From Dysgonomonas sp. 511 (GTDB lineage Bacteria > Bacteroidota > Bacteroidia > Bacteroidales > Dysgonomonadaceae): DNA of 39,428 nucleotides. A program made the translations under genes and the position numbers. Of the stretch, positions 25,441-33,336 are shown in pieces; within the stretch, counting starts at the first letter, position 1, and the number at the start of each line of letters is the position of its first letter. The DNA lies in the NCBI RefSeq assembly GCF_010501105.1, contig NZ_QVMQ01000024.1, positions 1-39,428 on the forward strand, given 5' to 3'. Under the pieces are notes generated by a model. The model was not told the origin of the DNA. It did not search any database and worked only from the letters and a program-made list of their open reading frames with translations.

Positions 25441-26733
25441 TTACAACAGGTCGATACAATTTTCCAATTGAATACCTCTCGATCCTTTCAATAAGATATA
25501 GCTGTTTTCCAATGGATTTGCAATCAGGTAGTCTTTCAAACCATTAGTGTCTTTAAAGCGCAAAACATCTGCTTGTATTTTACTGAAATTGTCGCCTACC
25601 AGCAATACTTTGTCGAAGTTGTGGCTAACGATATAATCTGCTATTTTTTGATGCTCCATTTCCGAATCGGCACCAAGCTCTTTCATGTCGCCAAGGATAA
25701 GGACTTTGTGGCTTACGTCCATATGTTCGAAATTCTCCAAGGCGGCATGCATACTAGTCGGGTTTGCATTATAAGCATCGACAATAACCATATTCTTACT
25801 CGTCTTTTTCAATTGCGAACGGTTGTTTGTCGGCTCATATTCTTCTATCGCTTTGCAAATCAACGAAGCTTTGACTCCCAGATATTTACCTACGGCTATT
25901 GCAGCCAAAGCATTAGGCAAATTATAATCACCGATAAGCTTTGTTTTCACAACATTATGATTTTCTACATCGGCAAACTTCCAGGCAAATTCCAAATAAG
26001 GGCTGGTAGACAACACCTTGCCCGATACGAGCAATTCATCTTCGAATCCGTAGTAGATAGACGGGATACCCTCCGCCATTTCCCTCAACAAAGAATTATC
26101 GAAGTCGATAAATATCTTCCCATCCTGAGAATTTCTTATGTACTCGTATAATTCGCCTTTGGCTTTCATTACATTTTCGAACGAACCGAACCCTTCGATA
26201 TGGGCACGCCCGATATTGGTTATCAGCCCGTAGTTAGGCTGTGCTATTTCCGAAAGGAATTTGATTTCCCCAACATGATTTGCCCCCATTTCCACAACGG
26301 CTATCTCATGTTCTTTCTTTAGTTTCAACAATGTGAGGGGGACTCCAATGTGGTTGTTGAGGTTGCCTTCGGTAGCCAGTACATTGTACTCCTGAGACAG
26401 AACGGCTGTTATCAGTTCCTTTGTGGTGGTCTTGCCGTTTGTTCCCGTGATTCCGATAACCGGGGTTTTCATATGTTTGCGATGATATCGCGCCAACTCC
26501 TGCAATGTGGCAAGTGCATCGTCGACCAATAGCATATTAGGTCGCGTAGCATATTTTTCTTCGTCTACAACGGCATAGCTGCATCCGTTATCAATTGCCT
26601 TCTCGGCATACTCATTTCCATTGAAACTGGCACCTTTCAATGCAAAAAAAATAGAGTTTTCAGGAGCGTTTCGGGTATCTGTCGATACTTCCGGATATTG
26701 TTTGTAAATCTTATATAACTCTGCTATATTCAT
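25441..26733 (-). CDS. murF: UDP-N-acetylmuramoyl-tripeptide--D-alanyl-D-alanine ligase
   Basis: A 430-residue Mur ligase that adds D-Ala-D-Ala to the UDP-MurNAc-tripeptide, the last cytoplasmic step of the peptidoglycan precursor. An N-terminal domain (DTRNAPENSIFFALKGASFNGNEYA) typical of MurF precedes the ATP site TGTNGKTTTKE (96-106). The central domain includes VVEMGANHVGEI and TNIGRAHIEGFGS, and the C-terminal one DAYNANPTSMHAALENF, the MurF-type DxYNANP signature. It lies apart from the mur-fts cluster. The upstream 354-base gap holds a palindrome and the nfnA promoter. Confidence 0.97.
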   Translation of the reverse strand: MNIAELYKIYKQYPEVSTDTRNAPENSIFFALKGASFNGNEYAEKAIDNGCSYAVVDEEKYATRPNMLLVDDALATLQELARYHRKHMKTPVIGITGTNGKTTTKELITAVLSQEYNVLATEGNLNNHIGVPLTLLKLKKEHEIAVVEMGANHVGEIKFLSEIAQPNYGLITNIGRAHIEGFGSFENVMKAKGELYEYIRNSQDGKIFIDFDNSLLREMAEGIPSIYYGFEDELLVSGKVLSTSPYLEFAWKFADVENHNVVKTKLIGDYNLPNALAAIAVGKYLGVKASLICKAIEEYEPTNNRSQLKKTSKNMVIVDAYNANPTSMHAALENFEHMDVSHKVLILGDMKELGADSEMEHQKIADYIVSHNFDKVLLVGDNFSKIQADVLRFKDTNGLKDYLIANPLENSYILLKGSRGIQLENCIDLL

Positions 26734-26817
26734 GGTTCTTTAGCACTAAATAAAATTGTTTCTTAACGCGCATTCGAGCTATTTCGTTGAATACTTATCA
26801 CTAAGCGTCAGGCTTAT

Positions 26818-26842
26818 TTAGCCTTTACGAATTTAAGGCTAA
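26818..26842. repeat. 8-bp inverted repeat TTAGCCTT / AAGGCTAA between murF and nfnA
   Basis: Arms at 26818-26825 and 26835-26842 with a 9-base loop, in the 354-base gap between divergent genes (26734-27087). With no convergent gene end here, it is more likely an operator or an RNA hairpin than a terminator. No gene was seen elsewhere in the gap. Confidence 0.35.
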
Positions 26843-27008
26843 TAATCCGAATAATCATATTGTCTTAACGTTTTTTACTTTATTGTATCCTCTGACCGGA
26901 AGCTTGAAAATACATCGCCTGCGGAAGACTTTCCGCTAGTTAGCAAAATATAGCACATATATATGATATTTTACATAGTTAATATACAAAAAAAGAGAAA
27001 CTTTGTCG

Positions 27009-27016
27009 TAACTTTG
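27009..27016 (+). promoter_or_regulatory. -7 promoter box of nfnAB (TAACTTTG)
   Basis: Exact TAnnTTTG, 71 bases before the nfnA ATG; an additional CTTTG lies 4 bases upstream. The leader would be about 65 bases with no clear fold. Confidence 0.55.
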
Positions 27017-27087
27017 CAGGCTATAGCTTACACTAGTCAACTAAATACATATAAAATAGAACATATATTCAAAAACATTTTATCAGA

Positions 27088-27870
27088 ATGAACAAAATTG
27101 TAGCTAAAGAGTATTTCTCTGAAAATGTTGTAAAATTTGAGGTGGAAGCCCCTCTTATAGCCAAGAGCCGCAAAGCCGGCCATTTTGTGATAGTAAGAGT
27201 AGGGGAAAAAGGAGAACGCATACCACTCACCATTGCCGCATCCGATACCGAAAGGGGTACTATCACCATTGTAATACAAGCTGTAGGTGAATCTTCCCGC
27301 AAAATTTGCGCACTAAACGAGGGTGAGTATATTACCGACATCGTAGGTCCACTCGGACAGGCTACACATATCGAAAACTATGGTACTGTAATTTGTGCCG
27401 GAGGTGGTGTAGGCATAGCTCCTATGCTACCCATTATAGAGGCAATGAAAAAAGCAGGCAACAAAGTTATTTCGGTATTGGCTGCCCGCACCAAAGACCT
27501 CGTAATACTGGAAGAGCAGGTCGCGGAATACTCCGACGAAGTAATTGTCATGACCGACGATGGCTCTTACGGGCACAAAGGGCTTATCACAAATGGTATA
27601 GAGATGATATTAGAACGCGAGAAAGTAGACCTTTGTGTTACTATCGGCCCTGCCATTATGATGAAGTTCGTATCGTTGCTTACGCAAAAGCATAATATTC
27701 CGACTATGGCTTCGCTAAACACCATAATGGTAGACGGAACCGGTATGTGCGGGGCCTGCCGCATTACAGTGGGAGGAAAGACCAAATTCGTTTGTGTCGA
27801 CGGGCCTGAATTTAATGCGCATGAAGTAGACTTCGACGAAATGTTGATGAGACTTAGAGCCTATAGTTAA
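27088..27870 (+). CDS. nfnA: NAD+-dependent ferredoxin:NADP+ oxidoreductase, small subunit
   Basis: A 260-residue flavoprotein of the PyrK/NfnA/SudB family. It has a FAD-binding beta-barrel (about 1-95), a NAD-binding Rossmann part beginning at ICAGGGVGIAPMLPIIEAMKKAG, and a C-terminal [2Fe-2S] site with Cys221, Cys224 and Cys236, plus a nearby Asp216 that may be the fourth ligand. NfnAB couples NADH and reduced ferredoxin oxidation to NADP+ reduction by flavin-based bifurcation. The partner nfnB lies 48 bases downstream. The PyrK alternative would require a neighbouring PyrD, which is absent; SudAB (sulfide dehydrogenase) is an older name for the same architecture. Confidence 0.9.
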   Translation: MNKIVAKEYFSENVVKFEVEAPLIAKSRKAGHFVIVRVGEKGERIPLTIAASDTERGTITIVIQAVGESSRKICALNEGEYITDIVGPLGQATHIENYGTVICAGGGVGIAPMLPIIEAMKKAGNKVISVLAARTKDLVILEEQVAEYSDEVIVMTDDGSYGHKGLITNGIEMILEREKVDLCVTIGPAIMMKFVSLLTQKHNIPTMASLNTIMVDGTGMCGACRITVGGKTKFVCVDGPEFNAHEVDFDEMLMRLRAYS

Positions 27871-27918
27871 AAACGAGCTTCCGATTTTTAGATATAATTC
27901 CTAACCTATAATTCGAAA

Positions 27919-29391
27919 ATGACAGAACAAGAATATATACAATCGCGCCGCAGCGAACCTTGGCGCGAAGAGCTACGCAAAAGCTTAAAAGCTAAAGAGC
28001 GGGGTGATAGGCCGCGTGTACACATGCCCGAATTGGATGCCGAATACAGAAGTCATTCCCTCAAAGAAGAAGTAAACCTGGGGCTGTCTGCCGAGCAGGC
28101 AGTATTCGAAGCTGGTCGCTGCCTCGATTGTGTCAACCCAACCTGTATGGAGGGATGTCCGGTAGGCATACATATACCGACATTTGTTAAGAACATCGAG
28201 CGGGGTGATTTTTCCGAAGCCGCTAAAGTGCTGAAAGAAACCAGTGCGCTACCTGCTGTTTGCGGACGTGTCTGCCCGCAGGAGAAACAATGTGAAGCCA
28301 AATGCATCTACATACAAAAGATGAAGAAAGAGCCGGTAGCAATCGGCTATCTGGAGCGTTTCGCGGCCGACTATGAGCGCGAAAGCGGAAGCGTATCCCT
28401 TCCTGAGTTAGCTCCTGCAAACGGGATAAAGATCGCCGTTGTAGGTTCAGGGCCGGCAGGGTTGTCTTTTGCCGGAGACATGGTAAAAAGGGGCTATGAC
28501 ATTACAGTATTCGAAGCACTGCACGAAATCGGCGGGGTGTTGAAGTATGGTATTCCGGAATTTCGGCTACCGAATAAAATAGTAGATGTAGAAATAAACG
28601 TGCTTCGCAAGATGGGGGTTAAGTTTGTCAACAACTGTATTGTCGGCAAGACTATTTCCCGCGAAGATCTACTGGACGAAGGCTTCAAAGGCATATTTGT
28701 AGCCAGCGGCGCAGGCCTGCCCAACTTTATGAATATACCGGGCGAAAACCTGATAGGTATAATGTCGTCTAACGAATTTCTTACCCGTGTCAACCTGATG
28801 GATGCATCCAATCCCGAAAGCGACACACCTGTCCAGATGGGCAAAAGGGTTGCTGTGATCGGTGCAGGTAATACTGCTATGGACTCGGTACGCACGGCAA
28901 AACGCCTGGGGGCTGAAAGGGCTATGATCGTATATCGCCGTTCGGAAGAAGAAATGCCTGCACGTATAGAGGAAGTGAAACATGCCAAGGAAGAAGGAAT
29001 AGAGTTTCATACGCTTCACAACCCTCTTTGCTACGAAGGGGATGAGAAAGGGCATGTAAAACGTATGCTCCTTCAAAAGATGGAGCTGGGAGAGCCTGAT
29101 GCTTCGGGACGTCGCAAGCCTGTGCCGATAGAGGGTGCAACAGAGTGGTTCGATGTAGACGAGGTTATCGTTAGCGTAGGGGTGTCGCCTAACCCGCTGA
29201 TACCTTCAACATTCAAAGGGCTCGATATAACCAAATGGGGCACTATCATAGTCAACCAGGATACAATGCAATCCGATTTGCCGGAGGTATATGCCGGCGG
29301 AGACATTGTTCGCGGGGGAGCTACTGTTATCCTCGCTATGGGCGATGGTAGAAAAGCTGCCGCTGCTATGGACAAGGCTTTGAAAGGATAA
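27919..29391 (+). CDS. nfnB: NAD+-dependent ferredoxin:NADP+ oxidoreductase, large subunit (GltD-like)
   Basis: A 490-residue iron-sulphur flavoprotein with an N-terminal two-[4Fe-4S] domain (CLDCVNPTCMEGC, then CGRVCPQEKQCEAKC) and a FAD/NADPH oxidoreductase body of the glutamate-synthase small-subunit type. The FAD site is VVGSGPAGLSFAGDM and the NADPH site VIGAGNTAMDSVRTAKRLGAERA. The gene is often labelled homotetrameric glutamate synthase (gltA), but no glutamine amidotransferase domain or gltB is present and the pair with nfnA points to bifurcating NfnAB. A strong terminator follows at 29435-29468. Confidence 0.9.
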   Translation: MTEQEYIQSRRSEPWREELRKSLKAKERGDRPRVHMPELDAEYRSHSLKEEVNLGLSAEQAVFEAGRCLDCVNPTCMEGCPVGIHIPTFVKNIERGDFSEAAKVLKETSALPAVCGRVCPQEKQCEAKCIYIQKMKKEPVAIGYLERFAADYERESGSVSLPELAPANGIKIAVVGSGPAGLSFAGDMVKRGYDITVFEALHEIGGVLKYGIPEFRLPNKIVDVEINVLRKMGVKFVNNCIVGKTISREDLLDEGFKGIFVASGAGLPNFMNIPGENLIGIMSSNEFLTRVNLMDASNPESDTPVQMGKRVAVIGAGNTAMDSVRTAKRLGAERAMIVYRRSEEEMPARIEEVKHAKEEGIEFHTLHNPLCYEGDEKGHVKRMLLQKMELGEPDASGRRKPVPIEGATEWFDVDEVIVSVGVSPNPLIPSTFKGLDITKWGTIIVNQDTMQSDLPEVYAGGDIVRGGATVILAMGDGRKAAAAMDKALKG

Positions 29392-29434
29392 TTACATAAC
29401 ACAACGGAAGATAGTTTGCTGTAAAACAGATAGT

Positions 29435-29468
29435 AAGAGGTTGCTTTAGATTAATAAGGCGGCCTCTT
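29435..29468 (+). terminator. Rho-independent terminator after nfnB
   Basis: AAGAGGTTGC and GCGGCCTCTT pair over 10 positions (two G-U), with a 14-base loop, followed by TGTTTTATC. It lies 44 bases past the nfnB stop. The remainder of the 261-base gap holds no gene, only the promoter box of the next pair. Confidence 0.8.
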
Positions 29469-29600
29469 TGTTTTATCAACCTGACTGAATTAATGATCTT
29501 AAAATCATAGGCTGTCAAGGAAAAATAGTTAAAAGCTTGAGCAAAGAGTTAAATGTATTGCCCGGGATCTTAAGTTTTGAATAATAACCCGTTTTCCTTT

Positions 29601-29608
29601 TATATTTG
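29601..29608 (+). promoter_or_regulatory. -7 promoter box of the DUF2007 pair (TATATTTG)
   Basis: Exact TAnnTTTG, 45 bases before the ATG at 29653. A related TATAATTTG follows at 29610-29618. Confidence 0.5.
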
Positions 29609-29652
29609 CTATAATTTGCCTATATTTATATCAAGTATTCACCTAAAACAGA

Positions 29653-29886
29653 ATGGCTATGAACGATCTTCTTACAGTAAAGACTTCCGATTTTGAAGCT
29701 GATCTGGCTATTGCAAAATCATTTCTTCTCGATAATGGTATCGAGTGCGTTGTCAACACCGAATACCTGACTATATCGACCGGCGACGGACAGGCTGCAC
29801 GCTTGCAGGTAAGGTCGGAAGATTACGACCGGGCTATAGAACTATTGGCCGGCGGCGGATTTATTAATCCTGACGACCTGCTGTAA
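29653..29886 (+). CDS. DUF2007-family small protein (first of tandem pair)
   Basis: A 77-residue protein with the DUF2007 fold signature: VKTSDFEADLAIAKSFLLDNGIECVVNTEYLTIS followed by LQVRSEDYDRAIELLAGGG. The fold is an alpha/beta domain resembling small ligand-binding or signalling proteins, and the family has been called 'putative signal transducing protein', but no function is established. The start could be ATG 29653 or ATG 29659. Its stop codon overlaps the next start (TAATG, 29884-29888), so the two are coupled. The next gene is a paralogue. Confidence 0.82.
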   Translation: MAMNDLLTVKTSDFEADLAIAKSFLLDNGIECVVNTEYLTISTGDGQAARLQVRSEDYDRAIELLAGGGFINPDDLL

Positions 29887-30182
29887 TGCCGGCTCTTGTT
29901 ACAATAAAGACATCCAACGTGGTTGGCGAACTGGCTGTAGCCAAATCCTTTCTGGAATCGAATGGTATATACTGTTTCCTCAAAGATGAACTGACTTACC
30001 AGGTACATCCTTTTGCCATTGGCGGTGTAAAGCTGCAGGTGCGCGAAGATGAGGCGCAAAGAGCTGTCGACCTGTTAATAGAAGGGGGATTTGTTCGAAA
30101 AGAAGATTTCGAGATCCCACCTTCTTCAAAAATGATAATGAAACTTTACGAAAGAATAAAGAAGCTATTTGGGGGAAAATAA
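29886..30182 (+). CDS. DUF2007-family small protein (second of tandem pair)
   Basis: A 98-residue paralogue of the preceding gene: VTIKTSNVVGELAVAKSFLESNGIYCFLKDELTYQVHPFAIGGVKLQVREDEAQRAVDLLIEGGF aligns over its whole length, with an extra basic C-terminal tail (about 25 residues, ending ERIKKLFGGK) that may bind membrane or nucleic acid. It overlaps the first gene by one base and ends 20 bases from the stop of the convergent permease gene. Confidence 0.82.
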   Translation: MPALVTIKTSNVVGELAVAKSFLESNGIYCFLKDELTYQVHPFAIGGVKLQVREDEAQRAVDLLIEGGFVRKEDFEIPPSSKMIMKLYERIKKLFGGK

Positions 30183-30202
30183 ACTCACCCATCTTTTTTA
30201 TC

Positions 30203-31402
30203 TTAGTTTTTCCTGAGCATACCCTTATACTCTGGGTCGTAATTCTGTATCCACCATTTATACATCAATATTGCCGTGATGCAATACACCCCCGCGTGTA
30301 TCCACAGCGTAAGATACTCCGGCCATACATCCGGGAGGGTCGCTCCCATTGTGTTTATCTTTATAAACCCGTGAATGCCTGGTGTGGAGGGTATTATATA
30401 GGCTATCGCCTTTATGGGTGCGGGTATGGCTGTCCAGGGCCACGAGATTCCCGAAATGAAAATGAAAACAACACTGGTAAATACAAACAACATCATGCCA
30501 AATTCCCGTTGCGAGCAGAAATAAGAAAGAGTCATACTGAAAAATGTGGCAGCAAGCAAAAACGGCATAAGGAAAGCAGCAATAGTAAAAGGATCGCCTA
30601 TTTGCGGAAATTTGAAGATGTAAGGTATCACCCTCAATACCCATACCGAGATAAGCATATACAGAGAACTGTAGCAGAACGCTTTGCCAATGGTTAATTT
30701 GACAGCCCCTACATTTTTTCCTTCTGCCGTATGCGATGCTATTGTAAAACGTTTCTTGTCGTTGTGTGTGCCGATGATTGTTGCAATTCCCAGCAGGAGG
30801 GTTTGTTGTATAATCAATACAAGGATGGCGGGTACAAGGAAGCTGGCAAAGCCGTTTTGGGTATTATACAACGTCACCCATTGGCTTTCTACGGTTTGGC
30901 GGGTAGTTGCGTCTTGTTCCTGGCTACCGCCTCCGGTTTCGGCAACGCGGATATCTGCTCCCATATCCAGCGAAACTTCGGTAGCACTCAACAACATGGC
31001 TTTGTAGAACAGCAGACTGCTCATGTCTGCATATACCGATACGGAAGTCTGCTGCTGAGTATTTATTTTTTTGCTGAAATCGTGCGGTATATACATTATT
31101 CCATAAGCCTCTTTGCGGCGCAATGCTTCCCTTGCTTCTTCCATATTCGATGCCGTACCTATTACCTGCACATCGGCTGTTGCATCTACTCTTCGTTTAA
31201 ACTCGCGCGATAAGGATGAATTTGAGTCGTCTACAACTACTACCTTTACATTGTGTACAGTTTCGTTGTCGTAAATAAAACTATATACGATAGGGTAGGC
31301 AAAGGGCACAACGAAGAAGAGTAGGATAACTGCCTCATCGCGAAATACAAGCTTGAGTTCGTTTATCCATACATAGTATATATCAAGAAGCAGTTTTTTC
31401 AT
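30203..31402 (-). CDS. ABC-2-type permease of an HlyD/TolC export system (second permease)
   Basis: A 399-residue inner-membrane protein. One N-terminal helix (about 20-42, AVILLFFVVPFAYPIVYSFIY) is followed by a large periplasmic loop of about 140 residues and then five helices in the C-terminal half (from VPAILVLIIQQTLLLGIATIIG onward), the arrangement of the ABC-2 YhhJ/YbhR-type permease. It probably pairs with the similar protein at 32163-33332 and with the HlyD and TolC partners to export a compound across both membranes. The two permease genes are separated by 760 bases containing a tandem repeat array, so this gene may have its own promoter. No ATPase is nearby. Confidence 0.85.
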   Translation of the reverse strand: MKKLLLDIYYVWINELKLVFRDEAVILLFFVVPFAYPIVYSFIYDNETVHNVKVVVVDDSNSSLSREFKRRVDATADVQVIGTASNMEEAREALRRKEAYGIMYIPHDFSKKINTQQQTSVSVYADMSSLLFYKAMLLSATEVSLDMGADIRVAETGGGSQEQDATTRQTVESQWVTLYNTQNGFASFLVPAILVLIIQQTLLLGIATIIGTHNDKKRFTIASHTAEGKNVGAVKLTIGKAFCYSSLYMLISVWVLRVIPYIFKFPQIGDPFTIAAFLMPFLLAATFFSMTLSYFCSQREFGMMLFVFTSVVFIFISGISWPWTAIPAPIKAIAYIIPSTPGIHGFIKINTMGATLPDVWPEYLTLWIHAGVYCITAILMYKWWIQNYDPEYKGMLRKN

Positions 31403-31457
31403 AAAATCGGTTATTTATGCAAATCAGTAGTTAAAGAATAAATAGGTTCGCTTCATT

Positions 31458-32050
31458 GTTACTTTTTCTATAGATACAAGTAAACAAGATACGAGATACA
31501 AGTTCATATTTCATCAAAAACCAACTCGTTAACTCATCTACTGGTATGTTGTATCTCCCCAAAAAGTAACACAAGTAACAGTTTTTTTTGCTGTTTTTCT
31601 ATTATTACTTTTTCTATAGATACAAGTAAACAAGATACGAGATACAAGTTCATATTTTATCAAGAAACCAACTCGTTAATCCATCCACTGGTATATTGTA
31701 TCTTCCCAAAAAGTAACACAAGTAACAGTTTTTTTGCTGTTTTTCTATTGTTACTTTTTCTATAGATACAAATAAACAAGATACGAGATACAAGTTCATG
31801 TTTTATCAAGAAACCAACTCGTTAACTCATCTACTGGTATATTGTATCTCCCCAAAAAGTAACACAAGTAACAGTTTTTTTGCTGTTTTTCTATTGTTAC
31901 TTTTTCTATAGATACAAGTAAACAAGATACGAGATACAAGTTCATATTTCATCAAGAAACCAACTCGTTAACTCGTCTACTGGTATCTTGTATCTCTCTA
32001 AAAAGTAACACATGTAACACATTTTTCATTATTTCCTATTGTTACTTTTC
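31458..32050. repeat. Tandem array of four 145-146-bp units
   Basis: Units begin with GTTACTTTTT (ATTACTTTTT in the second) at 31458, 31604, 31750 and 31896 (periods 146, 146, 146, 145) and a last GTTACTTTT closes the array at 32041. Each unit has a core of about 114 bp with imperfect terminal inverted repeats: GTTACTTTTT-N4-AGATACAAG at one end and, inverted, CTTGTATCT-N4-AAAAAGTAAC at the other (clearest in unit 4, 31896-32009). A spacer of about 32 bp, containing a small AACAG/CTGTT hairpin, joins the cores. The centre contains ACTCGTTAACTC. Units 1-3 are almost identical and unit 4 diverges at its 3' end. No conserved reading frame was found. One diverged, inverted copy lies at 8400-8552. 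Confidence 0.95.
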
Positions 32051-32116
32051 CCCTCCTCTTTATGGCTTTGCCCTACTCCCCTTCCTTTGGAGGGGCTGAG
32101 GGAGGGTAGGGGCTCT
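32048..32116. repeat. GC-rich C/G-tract dyad next to the tandem array
   Basis: A C-rich run (CCCCTCC, CCCTACTCCCCTTCC) is followed by a matching G-rich run (GGAGGGGCTGAGGGAGGGTAGGGG). CCCTAC (32071-32076) pairs with GTAGGG (32106-32111) and CCCCT (32078-32082) with AGGGG (32091-32095). It contrasts with the AT-rich surroundings. I recall similar C/G-rich hairpins as dispersed intergenic repeats in Bacteroidota. The G-run strand could also form a quadruplex. Confidence 0.6.
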
Positions 32117-32162
32117 CTATAGATAAACTTTTCCACTTCTGATTGCCATTATTTACCAATCC

Positions 32163-33332
32163 TTACATTTCATATACATCAGTATCCAGCATTTTCTTTA
32201 CCATACCCGTGAAGAAGAATGAAAGCAATACAAAACAAAGCAAAGCTGCGTATTGATACATAGAATATCCTACAGGGATACCGTTCAAAGCCTGATCTAT
32301 ATATATAAGGAAGAAATGCCGTAGCGGAAAGAAATTGCTTACCGCGCTCAGGCTGCCATCCATAGCCAGGGTAGAGAACGAGAACCCGGCGATGGAAAAC
32401 GAGATCATCCCGATAAGGCTGGCAATGCTTAGCGACAACCGGTAGTTGCGGAATATGCCCAACAGTATAACCCCTGCACCCTGCGCTGCAAGTATGAGGC
32501 ACAGGTAGTTGAAAAACATCGGCCAAAACCCGCTATGCAACGGAAACCCGTTGTAATAATATAGCAGCGACATAAACAACAATGCTATCAGCATATATAT
32601 GATAGTGTATGGCAGCAATTTGCCTGCCAGCACTTTCATTATAGAGCCGTTGCCCATCTGCAATAACCGGCGTCCCGTGCGCGATTTTATTTCCGAGCCG
32701 AAAGCCGATACCGTAAACAAAAGGATAATCAATTGCAAGATTCCCGGCAGTATAACATTGTTGAGATATACCGAATAGTTGAGCCACGGGTTGCCTAGCG
32801 GATGTGTATCTATTGATATCGGTTGCAGGATAGGCATCACCTGATTTTCCGTAAAACCTTTAGCTTCGGCGGTTTGCAACCCTACGGCTGCCGAGGCGAG
32901 GGTAGAAATAGTTTTCAGGTCTTGAAACAGCAGCGAACCGGATATTAGGAACGCATTGTTGGTATAGTAAACCAATTTAGGGCGGTTGCCCGATACGGCA
33001 TCCTTTGCAAAATCCTTAGGAATGGTAAGCACGGCATATACCTCCATCCGTTCCATTCGGTGGCGGGCTTCGTTGAACGACAGGCTTTTGTATTTTATGT
33101 CTGTTTTCTCAAAAGCATCGAGCTGGCGTATCAGCGAACGCGATGTAGCCGTGTTGTCGAGATCGACCACTGCAATAGGAATACGCGATGGCAGCCCGCT
33201 ATCCATCATCCATAGCAGTATCACCATCGACAAAAGCGGAGTTACGAATATACCCCAGATGCAAATCTTAGAGGTTGATATCCGTAGCCATTCGCGCCTG
33301 AAAATTGCCCATATCCCTGTTCGAGAATCCAT
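32163..33332 (-). CDS. ABC-2-type permease of an HlyD/TolC export system (first permease)
   Basis: A 389-residue protein of the same fold as the second permease: an N-terminal helix (about 24-44, ICIWGIFVTPLLSMVILLWMM), a long periplasmic loop (about 45-185), then five C-terminal helices from VILPGILQLIILLFTVSAFG onward. It is the distal gene of the tolC-hlyD-permease run, 4 bases after the hlyD stop, so it is translationally coupled. It is probably one half of a two-permease exporter with the gene at 30203, but the ATPase is missing from this locus. Its substrate is unknown. Confidence 0.87.
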   Translation of the reverse strand: MDSRTGIWAIFRREWLRISTSKICIWGIFVTPLLSMVILLWMMDSGLPSRIPIAVVDLDNTATSRSLIRQLDAFEKTDIKYKSLSFNEARHRMERMEVYAVLTIPKDFAKDAVSGNRPKLVYYTNNAFLISGSLLFQDLKTISTLASAAVGLQTAEAKGFTENQVMPILQPISIDTHPLGNPWLNYSVYLNNVILPGILQLIILLFTVSAFGSEIKSRTGRRLLQMGNGSIMKVLAGKLLPYTIIYMLIALLFMSLLYYYNGFPLHSGFWPMFFNYLCLILAAQGAGVILLGIFRNYRLSLSIASLIGMISFSIAGFSFSTLAMDGSLSAVSNFFPLRHFFLIYIDQALNGIPVGYSMYQYAALLCFVLLSFFFTGMVKKMLDTDVYEM

Positions 33333-33336
33333 TCCG

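Noticed and set aside
31458..32050. The array as a CRISPR
   Set aside because: The repeat period is about 146 bp with no short direct repeats separated by unique spacers, no cas genes are near, and the spacers are the same in all units.
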